Below, piece after piece: positions 35,470 to 48,690 of a stretch of 64,000 bases of DNA (within the stretch, counting starts at the first letter, position 1; each line of letters starts with the position of its first letter). The notes below the pieces were generated by a model, which made no database searches, had not been told where the DNA came from, and saw only the letters and a program-made list of their open reading frames with translations. Source of the DNA: Cercis canadensis (lineage: Eukaryota > Streptophyta > Magnoliopsida > Fabales > Fabaceae); NCBI GenBank assembly GCA_003255065.1, contig QAOA01005205.1, positions 152,662-216,661 of the forward strand, given 5' to 3'. A program made the position numbers and the translations under genes.

Positions 35470-38400
35470 ATGTTCGGCAAGCCAAGGGGTGCCAGTGCTT
35501 TTAATATATTCAAATGGAAAAGGCGAAGTGAATCATCTGTGACAACGGGCTTGCTTCAGGATGTTTCTCCAGAGATTGAATTGTCTGCCTATGGCAGGGT
35601 TCCAAGTGCTGGTAGTGAGAGCCCTTCGGGGCTTCTCAATGGTGATAGTTTAAATGTGGAGCCAATTGCAGATTTGGACCTCTTCTTTGAAAGGCTTTAC
35701 AGCTACTATTGTGAAAAAGGGCTTTGCTGCATCATTATAAAGTGGATCGTTGAACTTCTAAGTCTAGGATTCACCATATGTTTCTCTGGATTTTTCTTGT
35801 TATATGTTGATTGGAATGGACTTCGTAATGCAAAGTGTGGAATGGATGCAGTTGAATCTGGATTCAAGCCTTGTGATCTTGCTAAGGAAGCTGTTCATCA
35901 GCACCCTTTAACCCCACTAACACTTACCAAATCTATTATTGTTGGATATTTGGGGATATTTTCCATCTATTGGATATTTTGTTTTTTGAGGTTCTTTGTG
36001 CAACTAAAGGACACTCTTCAAATCCGTCACTTTTACTGCAACAGGTAAGTCTGAATGACAAGCAAGTAAAATATATTGAAATAAAAAATAACTTTTGCTT
36101 GGCTCACATGGTTTTTCCTAATTAACCATGACCTTCTTTCTTTTCTCCAAAAAAAAAAAATTGATCTTCTTGCAGTCTCCATGTAACCGACCGTGAAATT
36201 CAAAACATGCCATGGGCAACGATTCTTGAAAAGGTTGTCCTTATTCAAAGTTCACAACAGCTCTGTGTGGTGAAGGATCTTTCTGCTCATGACATTGTGA
36301 TGAGATTGATGCGGAAGGAGAACTACTTGATTGGAATGCTAAACAAGGGGGTGCTTTCTTTCCCCATTTCTCAGTGGGTCCCAGGTGCTGGTCCTACTGT
36401 TAAATGTAGTCCTAACGGATCACAATATCATCTAATACTAACCAAGACACTTGAGTGGACTTTGCATTGGTGTATACTACAAAGCATGTTTGATCGGTAT
36501 GTTAATTACTACACAGGTATTCTTTAATGTACAGTCAGTATGTTGAATATCAATTTGTCCCATAAATTGTGTAGATAGTGTTTATGCCTTTTTATCATCT
36601 CAGGACTTCTCACAATATTTTTTGTCAAATTGTTTTAAGAAATGATGTTGTGTGTCTCTGAAGGATGTAGTGACTATTTAGTAGGTGTAGGACAGTGGAT
36701 CATAAACGGTTACACTTAGACATCTCTTATTATTTTATAGTTTATGACTAAGAGATATCAGCCATGTTGATATGGACACCATGGAACTTTTGGGTTGGCT
36801 TGTTGCTACAGATAACTTTGATTAAAATTTGTATCTCTCCTCCTCTTTAATGCGAAGCTGTAAATTGCCATACGCTGCTGCATGAAACAATTGCAGCTGC
36901 TTAAAGAGCAGTCCATTCACAGAAGTGACTTGATTTCCTCATTAAAACAATACATTTGATGCCATGTACTTTAGTTTTGCCTTTCACTTGCTATATTTCA
37001 ACATGTTTTCATTTTCTAAATCTTCAATTAGCATTTATTCCCTAATTTAACTAATAAAAATTATTTGATTGTGGTGCTACTGAATGATTACAATTGTATA
37101 TTCCTCATATTAGAAGTTAAAATTGCTCGATATCAAGTTTCTATTTTATATTTGTAGTAACTGCTGGGGAAATCGAGATTTGCTTAGTGTTCTGTAAAGG
37201 CATATCAATGCAATAAATTAGAGAATAGAATTATATTTGATCCATGTTAATTTATTTTCTGATGCTTGAGTGCAAATTGATGGCCAAATCTCTGAACAAA
37301 ACGAGGTTTAACTGGTTTATAAAAAAGTTTAATAATATGTTGGCATGTCAGAATGCTCTTGGCATTGTCCTACACCCTCCCATCAAGAGGTTTACAGTGA
37401 ACCCATCCAAAATTCTAGGCTGGTGTGTGTAAAATATTAAAAAAGGGTTCTGTTCATGAAATGTTACTAGAATTTGGACTTTATTTGTGTCCATTTTAAC
37501 AAAATTTTATTGGTTATCTTTTTGTCAGGAGTGGGGGGAGGGGGAGGGGTCTTTTTACATGTTTGAAGTTGTATCTTTCCACGTAGATGATTCTGTGTAG
37601 GATAAAAGAGGATTGCAGAAAACCTGCTGTAGATGGGATGTTGCTGAACCATTGTCGGCATAGTTAATCTCAACAAAATGACTGATTGATCTTCTTGCTG
37701 CTTTGTTAACTCTTGGGTGTTTTTGTGATAGATGGAACCATGGAAGCACTTACAAAGTCAAATGGAGATTTTGCATATTAAATAAAAATGTCCAAGAGAG
37801 ATAATACTAATTTGAGTGTCCATCCTAGGAGGGTTATAGAGTGGAAGGTGGTAAATATTATACTTAGCTTTATTTAGCATTTTCTACCTTGCATAGATTT
37901 TCCATGTTAATGAATCTAGACAAACCTATGTGGTTTTTAAGTTAAAGTATTCATGTGAGAATGTTCAATATTCTGTTCCAGTTTGCAGGATGAATCATAA
38001 TGTGTACTTTTTTACATGTGCTTTTTCTGCAGAAACTTTTGTGTTCGGAGGGATTTTGTGTCCAATCCAAAGGCATTAAGAAAAAGGCTTATGATAGTTG
38101 GGCTTGCAATGCTTTTACTATCTCCTTTTCTTGTCATATTCATGCTAGTCTATCTCTTTCTGAGGCATGCAGAACAATTTTATAATCATCCAAGTACGGC
38201 TTCATCTAGAAGATGGTCGAATTTGTCAAGGTGGATCTTCAGGGAATTTAATGAGGTATTTTTATTTCCTTTTCTGGTTCTTTAATTAAATTAAAGAGTT
38301 TTTAGTCTCTCCAGTTCATCTGTGGCCTGCACAGGTTTCACTAATTTCTAACAATAGTCATTTTTCAAGAAAGATTTGAAGCTATGAATGACTGTTGATG

Positions 38401-40126
38401 AATTCATCTTTATCAAAAAAATAATGCAGTATCATTGCTCGAATAGTTGATATTATTCTAGTTGCCAGCCAGCTTGTGCTTTCATATATTTTGATTTAGG
38501 TTTAACCTAAGCTATTTGGAGATAACTTATATATTAGTAATTGACCAAGTTGAGAATGACATTGGGTTTTGTTGTAATCATTTCCTCCTCATGCATGTTC
38601 CTACCTTTGTTTTCAAGATATCAATACTTTGGAAGTTATAATTGTCAACATATTATTTTGACTTGTACTTCTTTTCTTTATGCTTCAGCTTACCAATAAT
38701 TTAACTTTGGTGTTATAGGTGGACCATCTCTTCAGGCATCGGATTAATTGCAGCGTAGTACATGCTTCTGATTATGTCAAGCAGTTTCCTTCTCCTATTA
38801 TATCTATCATTGCTAAGTTCATCTCCTTTGTATCTGGTGGCTTTGCTGCAATCCTGATCATCATTGCTTTTCTTGAGGAATCTCTGCTCGAGGGCCATGT
38901 AATGAATTTTCACAGGTTTTCTGTAAAATGAGTTAAACCCATGCATAATGACGATGACCATTGATGATAGATTCTTTTAAACCATTGCAGATATTTGGTC
39001 GCAACTTGTTGTGGTATGCTGCTGTTTTTGGAACCATAACTGCTATCAGCCGGGCTGCAGTTACAAATGAGGTTCTTGTCCTCAATTCAGAGGGAGCAAT
39101 GTCTATGGTGGTTCAACATACACATTATATGCCAAAGAGATGGCGTGGCAAAGAGAGTACAGAAATGGTCCGCTTAGAATTTGAAACCTTATTTCAGGTA
39201 CTACATCTGAGGTGTTGGTTTACTATGTGAATGTTAATCTAGATCCTCTCTTGTGAGTTCTTTGTTGTTTATATGATACCATAGTGTTTTATATTCTTTC
39301 TGCTCTTGCTAATATGTGTTTTTTGCGATGTAGTATACTGGGATTATGTTACTAGAGGAGATGGTGTCAATTTTCCTCACACCATATTTACTTTTGTTTG
39401 TTGTCCCAAAGGTCATTACAGTACATGGACTTAAAGCTCTCTTTCTTTATACTGCATATATTAAAATTTTTAACCTATTTGTTTTGTCTAATTTGCAGCG
39501 GGTGGATGATATTTTGCAGTTTATTGCAGATTTTACGGTGAATGTTGAAGGTGTTGGCCATGTTTGCAGGTTAGCATGCAACATTATAATTGATTATTTT
39601 GTTTCCTTTTTTTATTTTTTGGTGTGTTAGTAATGGACAATACTCATAATCTCTTGTTGTATCCTTTATTCTGTTACAGTTTGAGTGTATTTGATTTTCA
39701 AGAACATGGAAACAGCAATTATGGTTCCCCATACAATGCAACCAGTAGCAGGAGGAGTTCCCAGGGGAAAATGGAGAAATCATTCTTGAGGTATTATCAT
39801 ACCAGGCCTAGTGATATTCATAAAACTGATCTGATTAGAGTTCTATTCTATTTCATATTTATTCAGCTTGTTTTCATGAGCCTGTTGGTTGTTAGATATA
39901 GTGATTATGGAATGCCTCAAGCTAATACTTTAAAATAACACACACAAAAATAAGAATTTGTTTAGATCTTAGAGAAAGTAAGGAGTATGAAGAAAAACAG
40001 CCTGAGTATAATGGAACAGAATAAAATACATCAACTCAGAAGAAGTCTCCAGTTCCTCTACAAATCTATTGAAGATACCCCTTTAAAAACTCCATTTTTG
40101 AAGCTAATGGAGAAGACAGAAATAAG

Positions 40127-40157
<31 letters not shown>

Positions 40158-41690
40158 GACTCCATTCTACCTGAAATATAATGCTTCTATTACACTGCAA
40201 TGTTCCATCAGTTGTTTACAAATATTGAGCATCCATAAATCTGTTTGTGCCTATAATTACTATTTGATTTGGAGCATTACTAACAGTTGCACTACTCCTT
40301 GGATGGTTGCACTTGTCTTTCTTTGCCTACTCTCTTTCTTTTATACTGCAAGAAACGTTTCTATATTATAATGGGAAAATTTGAAGTCTTCTATTTACAG
40401 CTCTCTTCCTTGCAATCATTGTGATATGTTTTACTTGCTTGTGCTGTTTCTGCCTCCGTAGCTGTTTTATGTTTGTTGAGATTATGCTAAAAGAATAAAA
40501 AATCGGAAAAGTAATAATCACAAAAAGGAGAAGGAGGAGGACAAAGAGAAAAAAGGAGTTTTTGTAGTGTCTGGAAAGACTGCTGGATAAGCTTGATTGT
40601 AAGAAAAATGATGTTTCTGTTCCCAATTTTGGATTCAAGAGATAGACGAAAAAACAAAGCTCCAAAAACATTGTTAAAAACTTCTGTCTATTTTTCTTTT
40701 TTGCTATTGTCAATGTTGTGTAAAGGTAAATGTCTAAATTCTCGGTACGGTTGCAGCTTTCAGACTAGTTACCCTTCATGGGAACCAAATTCTCAGGGGA
40801 AGCGGTTTTTACTGAATCTTAGAACCTTCAGGGAGAAAATTTTGGCAGGATATGGAAATAGGCATACACTTTCCCCTCCTAGAATGTGGAAGGGTAGTCC
40901 CAATTTGAGGAGCAACGGAGACAGAAATAGCTTTATGTCCAGAGAAATTCCGTACAATACTTGTGGAACTGGATATCACTTAGGTTCATTGTGGCTAATT
41001 GATGATGTCAATCAAAGGAATCATCCCTATCTTCTTGATTGGTACTACACTTCTCAAACTCAGGATGCGACTACAAGAGATGTTCCTCCAGAACTATTTG
41101 AAGTTACTCAGCATCATTCTAGAGAGTATTGGATGCCCTCCAACTTAACACAGAATGAGACTGGGTATGAATATTTGGATCAGCATAGTGAGGATCAGAA
41201 GCGGGTTGCATCTCATATGGGGGCTTCCACATCAGCTCCCATCTTCAGGGAAAGCATTCTTCGGGACCAAAATGGCGATGATCTTGATCTGTCTTACCCT
41301 ACCAAGAGTCATTGGTGGGCTAGAAGTGGCCCACAAGGTGCACAGACACAGACAAGCTTTCTTGAGCCTCCAGATTTCCATCATCAAATAATACAGACCC
41401 AGACAAGCTTTCTAGAGCCTCCAGATTTCAATCGCCAAACAACACAGCTCGGGACAAGCTTTCTTGAGCCTCAAGATCTCAATAACAATACACCAGACAA
41501 TTATTATGATAGGTTTTCTGATAGAGGCTCTGAGGATCAAGAACAGTTGGATTGGAGAGATAATCACAGATTGTCCAGGACAACATACACAGAAGGCTTG
41601 GAGGCAGGAGAACTTAATCTTCACTTTGATGATATATATAGCACACCTCCAGAAACTCAGACTATGAATTCAGGCACTGCAAGCTTTTGA
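35470..41690 (+). CDS. ATG9: Autophagy-related protein 9 (lipid scramblase), 9 coding exons
   Basis: ATG9 is the only integral membrane protein of the core autophagy machinery; it moves lipids between leaflets on vesicles that seed the phagophore. Coding exons: 35470-36044, 36176-36496, 38033-38255, 38719-38898, 38991-39197, 39334-39411, 39499-39569, 39680-39790, 40757-41690. All junctions are GT-AG and keep frame, giving 899 residues, near the usual plant ATG9 length. Hydrophobic segments lie at about 86-112, 153-175, 319-342, 399-425, 438-456 and 503-527. Family blocks include ADLDLFFERLYSYYCEKG (68-84), VTDREIQNMPWATI and PKRWRGKESTEMVRLEFETL. The C-terminal third (589-899, last exon) is polar, probably disordered, and contains three copies of a 17-residue TSFLEPPDF repeat. 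Introns 2 and 8 are the longest, 1536 and 966 bases. The next gene downstream, ETF-beta, is on the same strand. Confidence 0.94.
40127..40154. repeat. AT microsatellite in ATG9 intron 8
   Basis: About 14 AT units in the 966-base intron between coding exons 8 and 9. Confidence 0.93.
41343..41490 (+). repeat. In-frame 51-bp tandem repeat in the ATG9 C-terminal tail
   Basis: Copies start at 41343, 41394 and 41445, each 51 bp (17 codons), and encode variants of TQTSFLEPPDF plus a variable tail (HHQIIQ, NRQTTQ, NN). Copies 1 and 2 are closest; copy 3 begins LGTSFLEPQDL. It lies at about residues 785-833. Confidence 0.9.
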
Positions 41691-42858
41691 GTGATGCTTT
41701 GACCCTTATTATTTGCAAGTATAAAAAATTTATGAGTTTCCAATTTCAGAATTGTCTCTTCCATTTGACTTACATGGAAACTCAATTCTTTGGTGTAAAT
41801 AGATAGATTCATTGTTGTGAGGTTAGATTATTAAAGCAGCCTCAGCTTGATGGAAGGTCTATTCTAGGTTGCCTTCCAGGTGTAAGTAACAGCAAAACAT
41901 TCATTCATCATGTCCTCTATCCAAATTTATTCACCCAATGCTGCTCCTTTATCTCTTCGGTTAAGATTGGGTTTCATTCACCTTAAAGGGTTTACATTTT
42001 TGTTACTTGCATTGCATACTAGTACGAGATAACAGAGCCAAAAGAATACGTGTGAGATAAGACAAGTTTCCTAAAATGACTCAGTGAATCAATGAGATAA
42101 GGATGTCTCATATAGAAGTAGTTGATAAGGACATGATCAATTGATCATTGTACAAGCCTCATATGACGTGCCGTGCCCGTATAAGAGAGAGAGGGTACCA
42201 TTTTTTTTTTTTATAAGGAGAGAGGATACTTATAACTTATAAGAAATAATTATTGTCAAATTTTAAAATATAATTATATATTTTATTCATAATAACTAGA
42301 TATATAAATATATTAATCACATAATTTATGAATATTTTGATATTTTACTGTGTGATGGACACTTTGTCAAAAAATAATAACGTTTAAAACTTTTTAACTG
42401 CACATGCCAAGTAAGCACCAGATAAAAGATATTAATAATGTAAACTTAATTTTATAAATATTATACTTTTTAAACTATTTTCATATATTTTTTTAATAGT
42501 ATGTTATTTTGTAAAAAAAAAAAGGAAAAAAAGATGAATAATTAGTGATGTAATTGTGTATATTACGATAATGACGTTATTTGTCATTTTTTTAAAATAA
42601 AAATTACAGTAAATGTTATTTGAAAAATATTATATTTATAAAATTAAAATTTTAAAATATATTATTAAAGTCATTGATCCGAATTTGAAACGAATTTATT
42701 TAATATTTTTTAGTTGGTTGAGTTTTCTGATATTTTCAAAATAATTAGATTTGCCCATGCTCTCTGTCTTTCTTTGACTCAAGAGTGATGAACTGTAGCA
42801 TTTCCGGCTCCACTCCAAGAAGAACCTAGCAACCCAGAACCAGCAGCACAAGGGGAAG
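41691..42858. other. ATG9 3' UTR, intergenic DNA and ETF-beta leader
   Basis: Between the ATG9 stop and the ETF-beta ATG are only 1168 bases. The middle (42180-42690) is very AT-rich and resembles other non-coding repeats. The last 100 bases include the probable ETF-beta 5' UTR. Confidence 0.4.
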
Positions 42859-45800
42859 ATGAAGATAATGGTGGCCATAAAACGAGTGGTAGATTACGCC
42901 GTCAAAATCAGAGTCAAACCCAACAAGGTGAGCCTTTTCTACAATCCCAGATTGACCCTTTATCTGTTACTTGGAATTCTGCAATTTTCGGCTGAAAAGA
43001 TAGCATTTTGCAGACTGGCGTGGAGACCCAGAATGTGAAGATGTCGATGAACCCTTTCTGCGAGATTGCTCTTGAAGAGGCTCTTCGTATCAAGGAGTCT
43101 GGCTTGGCCTCTGAGGTTGTGGCGGTCAGCATGGGCCCCACTCAGTGTGTTGATACTCTCAGAACTGGCCTTGCCATGGGTGCTGATCGTGCGATTCATG
43201 TGGAGTCCACTGGTTCTCTGTATCCACTTTTCGTTGCTAAGATTTTGAAGGCGCTTGTGGAGGTTGAGAAACCTGGACTATTAATTCTTGGCAAACAGGT
43301 ATTATTATTATTATTATTTTGGTGAGAGTAAATTTGAAGTTGTTGAAATTTATGGCTTGGTTAGAAATTGTGATTAGGGATGGCAAATTGTAGTGGATTT
43401 GAATTTTGGTATTGTTTCTGTATATAAAACGAAGGGGATTAGGTTTTGATGGATTGATGATTTGTCTAATTGTTTTTTCAGGGCTAATAGGTTTTAATGG
43501 TTACATCTGCTTGTCATTTTCTTTGGTTTAGCTTTAGGTGTGAGGTTGTGTTATTCTGAAGATTAAGCATGAATTCTGTGTTCTCCTTTTGAAACAACCA
43601 AATCAAAGAGAAAATAGCTGTGGTTCCAAGTTCTGACTATTTCAATCTCTGCTTGCTGAGTCTCGGCTCAATCAGATGATTAATTGATCATACTCCCTTT
43701 GGTATAAACTTTAAAGTAACGCTAAAATATTATGAATATGTTTGGTTTTTGGACATTTGGTGTATATACCTGATTCTAGAGTCGTGAACCTGAGAACATT
43801 TAGCTGATAGTTGTTTTTTTTTTTTTTTTGTGTTTTTTTTTNGTTTTTTTTTGTTTTTTTTATGGGCATTAAATGATAGTTGTTCCATGATAGATTTTTT
43901 TTTGAAGTTTATTTTACTTTTTTAATACAGGCCATTGATGATGATTGCAATCAAACGGGGCAAATGATCGCAGGACTGCTGAACTGGCCTCAAGCTACTT
44001 TTGCTTCAAAGGTTAGTCTATCATTCACATATTTGGTTTTAGAATGTCATTGTTCATTAACTTGATGGGTGTTTGCTTAAGTTATGTACCATTGTAGCAT
44101 AATGTATTCAATATTAATAATATTTCTCTCTCCATGCTTTATCCCTGTGTTCGACCAAAGGTAATTTATTCTATTTGAACAGCAAATAAATTCCTTCAGA
44201 ACTCCATAGCAGTTAATTAGGACCATATGGCCTTTGGAAAAACATTTAAGGTTCATTCTACCATAGACCAGGTGGATAGGCTTAACATCTAAAGTATGGA
44301 GCTTATTTGAAATATATGTGTGTATGAAGGATATCTACCATAGGCGTTACTTGCAATGCTAAGGTGAATACCGAGGGTTGAGATATACATGATTCTATTT
44401 GGATTTATCAAGAAGGATTTAATGTGAGTAAGCTTCTAGGCTCTATGTTTTCACTTTAAGTAATCACCAAATCTTGGAACTATGGGTTGCTCAGCCTACT
44501 GCCTGGTTTCTTGTTTTGTACCTGAGCATGAAAAGAAATCTATGTAATCTTCGTCATCTGGTGCTTGTTATGTTGTTCACAGCATCGTTTGGAGAAACTC
44601 AAGAAATTCTCCTTCATGAGTGACTCCTGAGGTGACATCCCTATTAAATGTGTGGCAGTGAGATTCATGTTCCATACTTGTTATTGAGGAGAAGTTTGTA
44701 TGAGTTCCTCAGAAGTACATAAGGTCAGCCAAAATTCATTTGGATCTAGTGTATTTTGGCTGCTTGGATGCTTAGTAAAAAGACTTAGAGTTGTAAGTTG
44801 TAACCGATGAACAACAAGACTAAATTTTGCTGGTGAGATGTTTTATGTGCAGAAGTTATGAGAAATCAATTAAGCATCTGCCACTCCATTCTTTGCGGGC
44901 CAGGTCTCTTGCTATTAATGTTTTATTGTATTCATTTCATGATGTCTTTGTCATCTTGTGACATTTTACAGAACTTTGCTTCTCAGTGAAAGACTATTTG
45001 GCAGATATAAGGCCAATATTCTTCCCTTATGTATTGTTATGAACTATTTGAAGGGAGAGAAACTGGCTCACCTTTGAAAGACTAGTCATTTAACAAGTCT
45101 GATGCCTCTTACCTATGATCTTTATCTGGCAGCCTAGATGATTTCCTTGAGCTTTTTTTCTCTTCAATGTTCTTCATGAAACTTATATATAGTAGATACA
45201 TCCTCTTGCCCCTGTTTCTCACTCAGTTTTCCTGTCAAAAAGTAATTTTGAGTTTTGTCACTATTGCATCTTTGGTCTCCAATTGTTACCTAAAAGCATG
45301 TTACCAACCAAGTTGATAGCTGTGGGTATTACCTTGGACTGACTTCTTTCTTTTATTTTTTTTTATTGCTCATGTAAGATGGAGGTCATCTGCTAGGTTT
45401 GAAATTGTGATATGGAATATTGTCTCTCAATGAGAGTGACTTAGCTATTTCATTGGAGAATTTCTTTATTGTTCAATAAGTAGTGATATGCAGCAGTAAT
45501 TTATTCTGGCTTAGTGAAGATTCCCAAGGAAATGTTCATTTCCAATGCAAATCTAAATAATCAATACAGACTACATAATTGAAATACTTAGTCTTTTGGT
45601 GTTTAGTTCTGGAAGGAATATATAGCTTTATGTTTCATTCAGCTGATTCTTCTGCAGCTTTTCTAATTGATTTTTTAAGTTATTTGACTTTTAATTGAAC
45701 TGTTTCATAATTACTGCTGCTTTCCAGTAGGTTATCCTGGATAAGGCGAAAGAGGTGGCCACAGTGGACAGAGAGGTAGATGATGGTATTGAGACTTTGA

Positions 45801-47047
45801 GTTTAGATTTACCAGCAGTAATCACGTAAGTGTCAGATTCTTAGACATGCTGCATTAAAGCATTATAGATGCTAGAAATGTTTTTCCTTTTTTACTTCCC
45901 TATCTTGGGGCATATGGATTTTTTTAAATTTCTTCATCGAATAAAATCCAAACTTGTTCGTTGGACCCTTAAGCAATCTCAAACCTTGGTGTGCATTTGA
46001 AACTTCTCTACCTTTCCCCCCCCCCCCCCTTAAAAATAAGGTTGTATGTTCCTTTCCCCTGGTGTGGAATATTAGAGAAAGTGGTAAATATTATTCTTAA
46101 TGCAGTGTATCAACCAGATAGTAATTTCGTTTTCTTTTCTGTATCAATTTGCATGGAAGCATTTAAATAATGTATGTGGTTGAATCCATTTCTTAATGCT
46201 CTATTTCTTTTCCTTTTTTCTTTTGTTTCAATTTTATGCTCACCCTTTTATTTTTCTAGTTTCTGCAAAATCTACATCAAAACATGAAATATTGTACATT
46301 TCATTACTAACCTTCTGAACGCAAACATAATGGTTTCATGTTTAAGATTGCAAATCAATAATGTCACTTTCAAATTGCAAGTCATTTTGAGCTATTCTTG
46401 AAATTGTCCTCAGATTGCAAAACCTGATAATTTCTGTTGCATCAAGCACCTTGATTGTTCATATTAAATTCTTTTCACCAATCTTGCTGAGCATATTAGA
46501 ATGCTAAAACTTACATGGAGTTAGACAACCAGCTGCTTCCTACATTGTCCAAAGGATCATCATATTGAATTGAGAGTACATTTTAATACGCGTTGTTTGT
46601 CAAATGAGTTGCTCAATATGGTGTTTTGTTGGTTTGAACAGTTACATAAATGATGCAGTGTTGCATCTTATAATACTTGATACAATCTAATATGTGTTAT
46701 ATAAAAATTAAAGGTGGGGGGAAGTAATAGACGACCAAACAAGATTTGATCCCAAAAAAAATTGATAATTGAACGAGTATTCTCTTTGACATCTAAATTC
46801 ATGACTTTGTTCTTCGTGCAGCACTGATCTGAGACTGAACCAACCAAGGTACGCGACGCTTCCCAACATAATGAAAGCAAAATCAAAGCCAATAAAGAAA
46901 TTCACTCCACAGGATTTGAATGTGGAAATCAGATCAGACTTGGAGGTTGTTCAAGTCATAGAACCTCCAAAGAGAAAAGCAGGTGTTATGGTTTCTTCTG
47001 TGGATGAGCTCATTGACAAGCTTAAAAATGAAGCTCATGTCATCTGA
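42859..47047 (+). CDS. ETFB: Electron transfer flavoprotein subunit beta, 5 exons
   Basis: Exons 42859-42927, 43014-43298, 43931-44011, 45731-45825 and 46822-47047 join in frame to 251 residues, the normal length. The N-terminus ([20 protein letters not shown]) and the block [20 protein letters not shown] are highly typical. The ETF-beta signature lies around [20 protein letters not shown] and [20 protein letters not shown]. With ETF-alpha it forms the mitochondrial FAD/AMP-binding carrier. This passes electrons from isovaleryl-CoA and D-2-hydroxyglutarate dehydrogenases to ETF-ubiquinone oxidoreductase, important when plants burn amino acids in darkness. No classical presequence is visible, as is usual for this subunit. 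Exon 4 needs the TAG acceptor of a CAGTAG pair, because the CAG alternative puts a stop in frame. The poly-T tract with an N at 43820-43860 lies in intron 2. Confidence 0.95.
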
Positions 47048-47744
47048 TTATACTCTACTTGTTTACTCATACTCAATTGCTTCTCAGTTCTCACCAAAGG
47101 ATAATTAATGTTGTACCAAGATTATCCTTTGATATACAGTTAAATGGCTCTAATAATGTACATGCAATTCCTTTCTCTTTCATGGATTTATCATCATAAT
47201 CATAACCTCTTGTATTAAATATTGAAGTTGAAAAAGATGCAGAAGTCTACTTGTAGAAACAATACAAGCATAAAATTTTCACAAACTCAGTACCTTTTAT
47301 AAAACATGTTAGTGACATGTTTATAGGCTTAATTTGTGAAACTTTTTTTTTTTTTTTTTTTAATTCTTCTGCAAGTACAACTTTATGAAAGAGAAAAAGA
47401 AATTGTTGACATTTCTTGTGAGTTGTGATAGCCACTGGAAGGGGATGGTGGCCAACTCATTCCATTTCTTTCTAAGTTTAGGTGGGAATTTATGCTGAAG
47501 TAACAATATGATTGGTTGGCTCATCCTCTTTTGACCATTTTTGAAGCAAATGGTTGTCATCAAATTTGATTCTATGACTTCTAAAAAGTGTGTGATCATT
47601 GCTGTAGAAATACTATTTGCTTTTACACATGTCTGTAATACTATCAACATATTACTTAGATTCGCATGTCTTTTCTTTCTCTCTCTTTTTCCAAGAGATT
47701 AGCATAGGCTTACATTAATATTAGCACAACTTAAACTTACAGTA
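47048..47744. other. ETF-beta 3' UTR and intergenic DNA
   Basis: No gene supported. The minus-strand frame at 47360-47650 has no recognisable features. Confidence 0.4.
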
Positions 47745-48005
47745 AGAGTGCTACTGACAGTTACTTTTTAAGTGGGTGTTATGAAAAATAATTAAATATC
47801 TTTTAATGTTATGTGATTATTCTATTGATATTTGTAGTTAATCCATTTATATTTGTGGCTATTTCATTTATATTTGAACATAATAACTATATATATATAT
47901 GAACATAATAATTATATAGCACTGACAATTATTTTAGTCATTTCCCATAGTATAAGAAGCACTTACCTAAAAAATTTATCCTTTTAGCACTTTATAATTT
48001 TTTGT
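47745..48005. mobile_element. Small MITE-like element
   Basis: Loosely inverted ends (GTGCTACTGACAGTTACTTT on the left, AAGAAGCACTTACCTAAAAA on the right) frame an AT-rich core with TTATGTGATTATTCTATTGA and ATAATAACTATATA. It resembles 30645-30905 and 62650-63005. No protein is encoded. Confidence 0.4.
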
Positions 48006-48690
48006 TTTAAGTTTTAGAACTTTTGAATAATTCAATCTCTATTTAAATTGTCAATGAGCCCTTGGATCAAAGGTGAGAAACTTAGATTTCCTCGCTTAAT
48101 GGCTTAGATTTGAAGTAATGAGAATTTATTAGTAAGACATCTCATATGAGCCTAATTAATTCTAATGTAGCCTCATTGTTTCTTAAATTTTTATGTACAA
48201 AAAGATAAAAATCTATTTAGACTTTTTTTTTTATATTTATTTTTATTGACTCCCTTTGTTTTACCAGTAAATAGTGATTATATTTATAATTAAAAAAATT
48301 CAAAAAAAAAAAACTAATTTTATAACTAAAAGCTAGCATAATGAGCTAGGTAGAGCTCTTCCCTCCACCATTTTGTTAACTCGCTGTCGTAGCATTTCTA
48401 CCGGGATCCTTTGATGTTCGTTAGTCAAAATTGTTTAAAAACGTAACGGCGCGGGACCCAAATCTTGTCACCCATAACGTGGCGTAATCTGATTGGTTTT
48501 TCCTTTCCTATGTCCTCGCAGGTGTGATTAGTTCCACCCTGTCAATGATTTATTCAGTTCTAATTTTTTTTCAAAGAAAAAAAAAGTCATCGTAATTTTA
48601 AATACATTATTACTTTTGATAAATAAATTCCACTGCTCGGTTGCGATAGTGGTGCGTCGTTTTTAACATTTGTTTATTCCCAATAGATAG
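48006..48690 (+). promoter_or_regulatory. Upstream region of the bHLH gene
   Basis: Non-coding region between the MITE-like repeat and the bHLH leader. A locally GC-rich patch at 48440-48490 (ACGGCGCGGGACCC, ATAACGTGGCG) stands out from its surroundings and may be the core promoter area. No specific factor site is claimed. Confidence 0.35.

Noticed and set aside
46017-46028. C homopolymer run considered as a regulatory element
   Set aside because: Simple homopolymer in ETF-beta intron 4, prone to sequencing error; no evidence of function.
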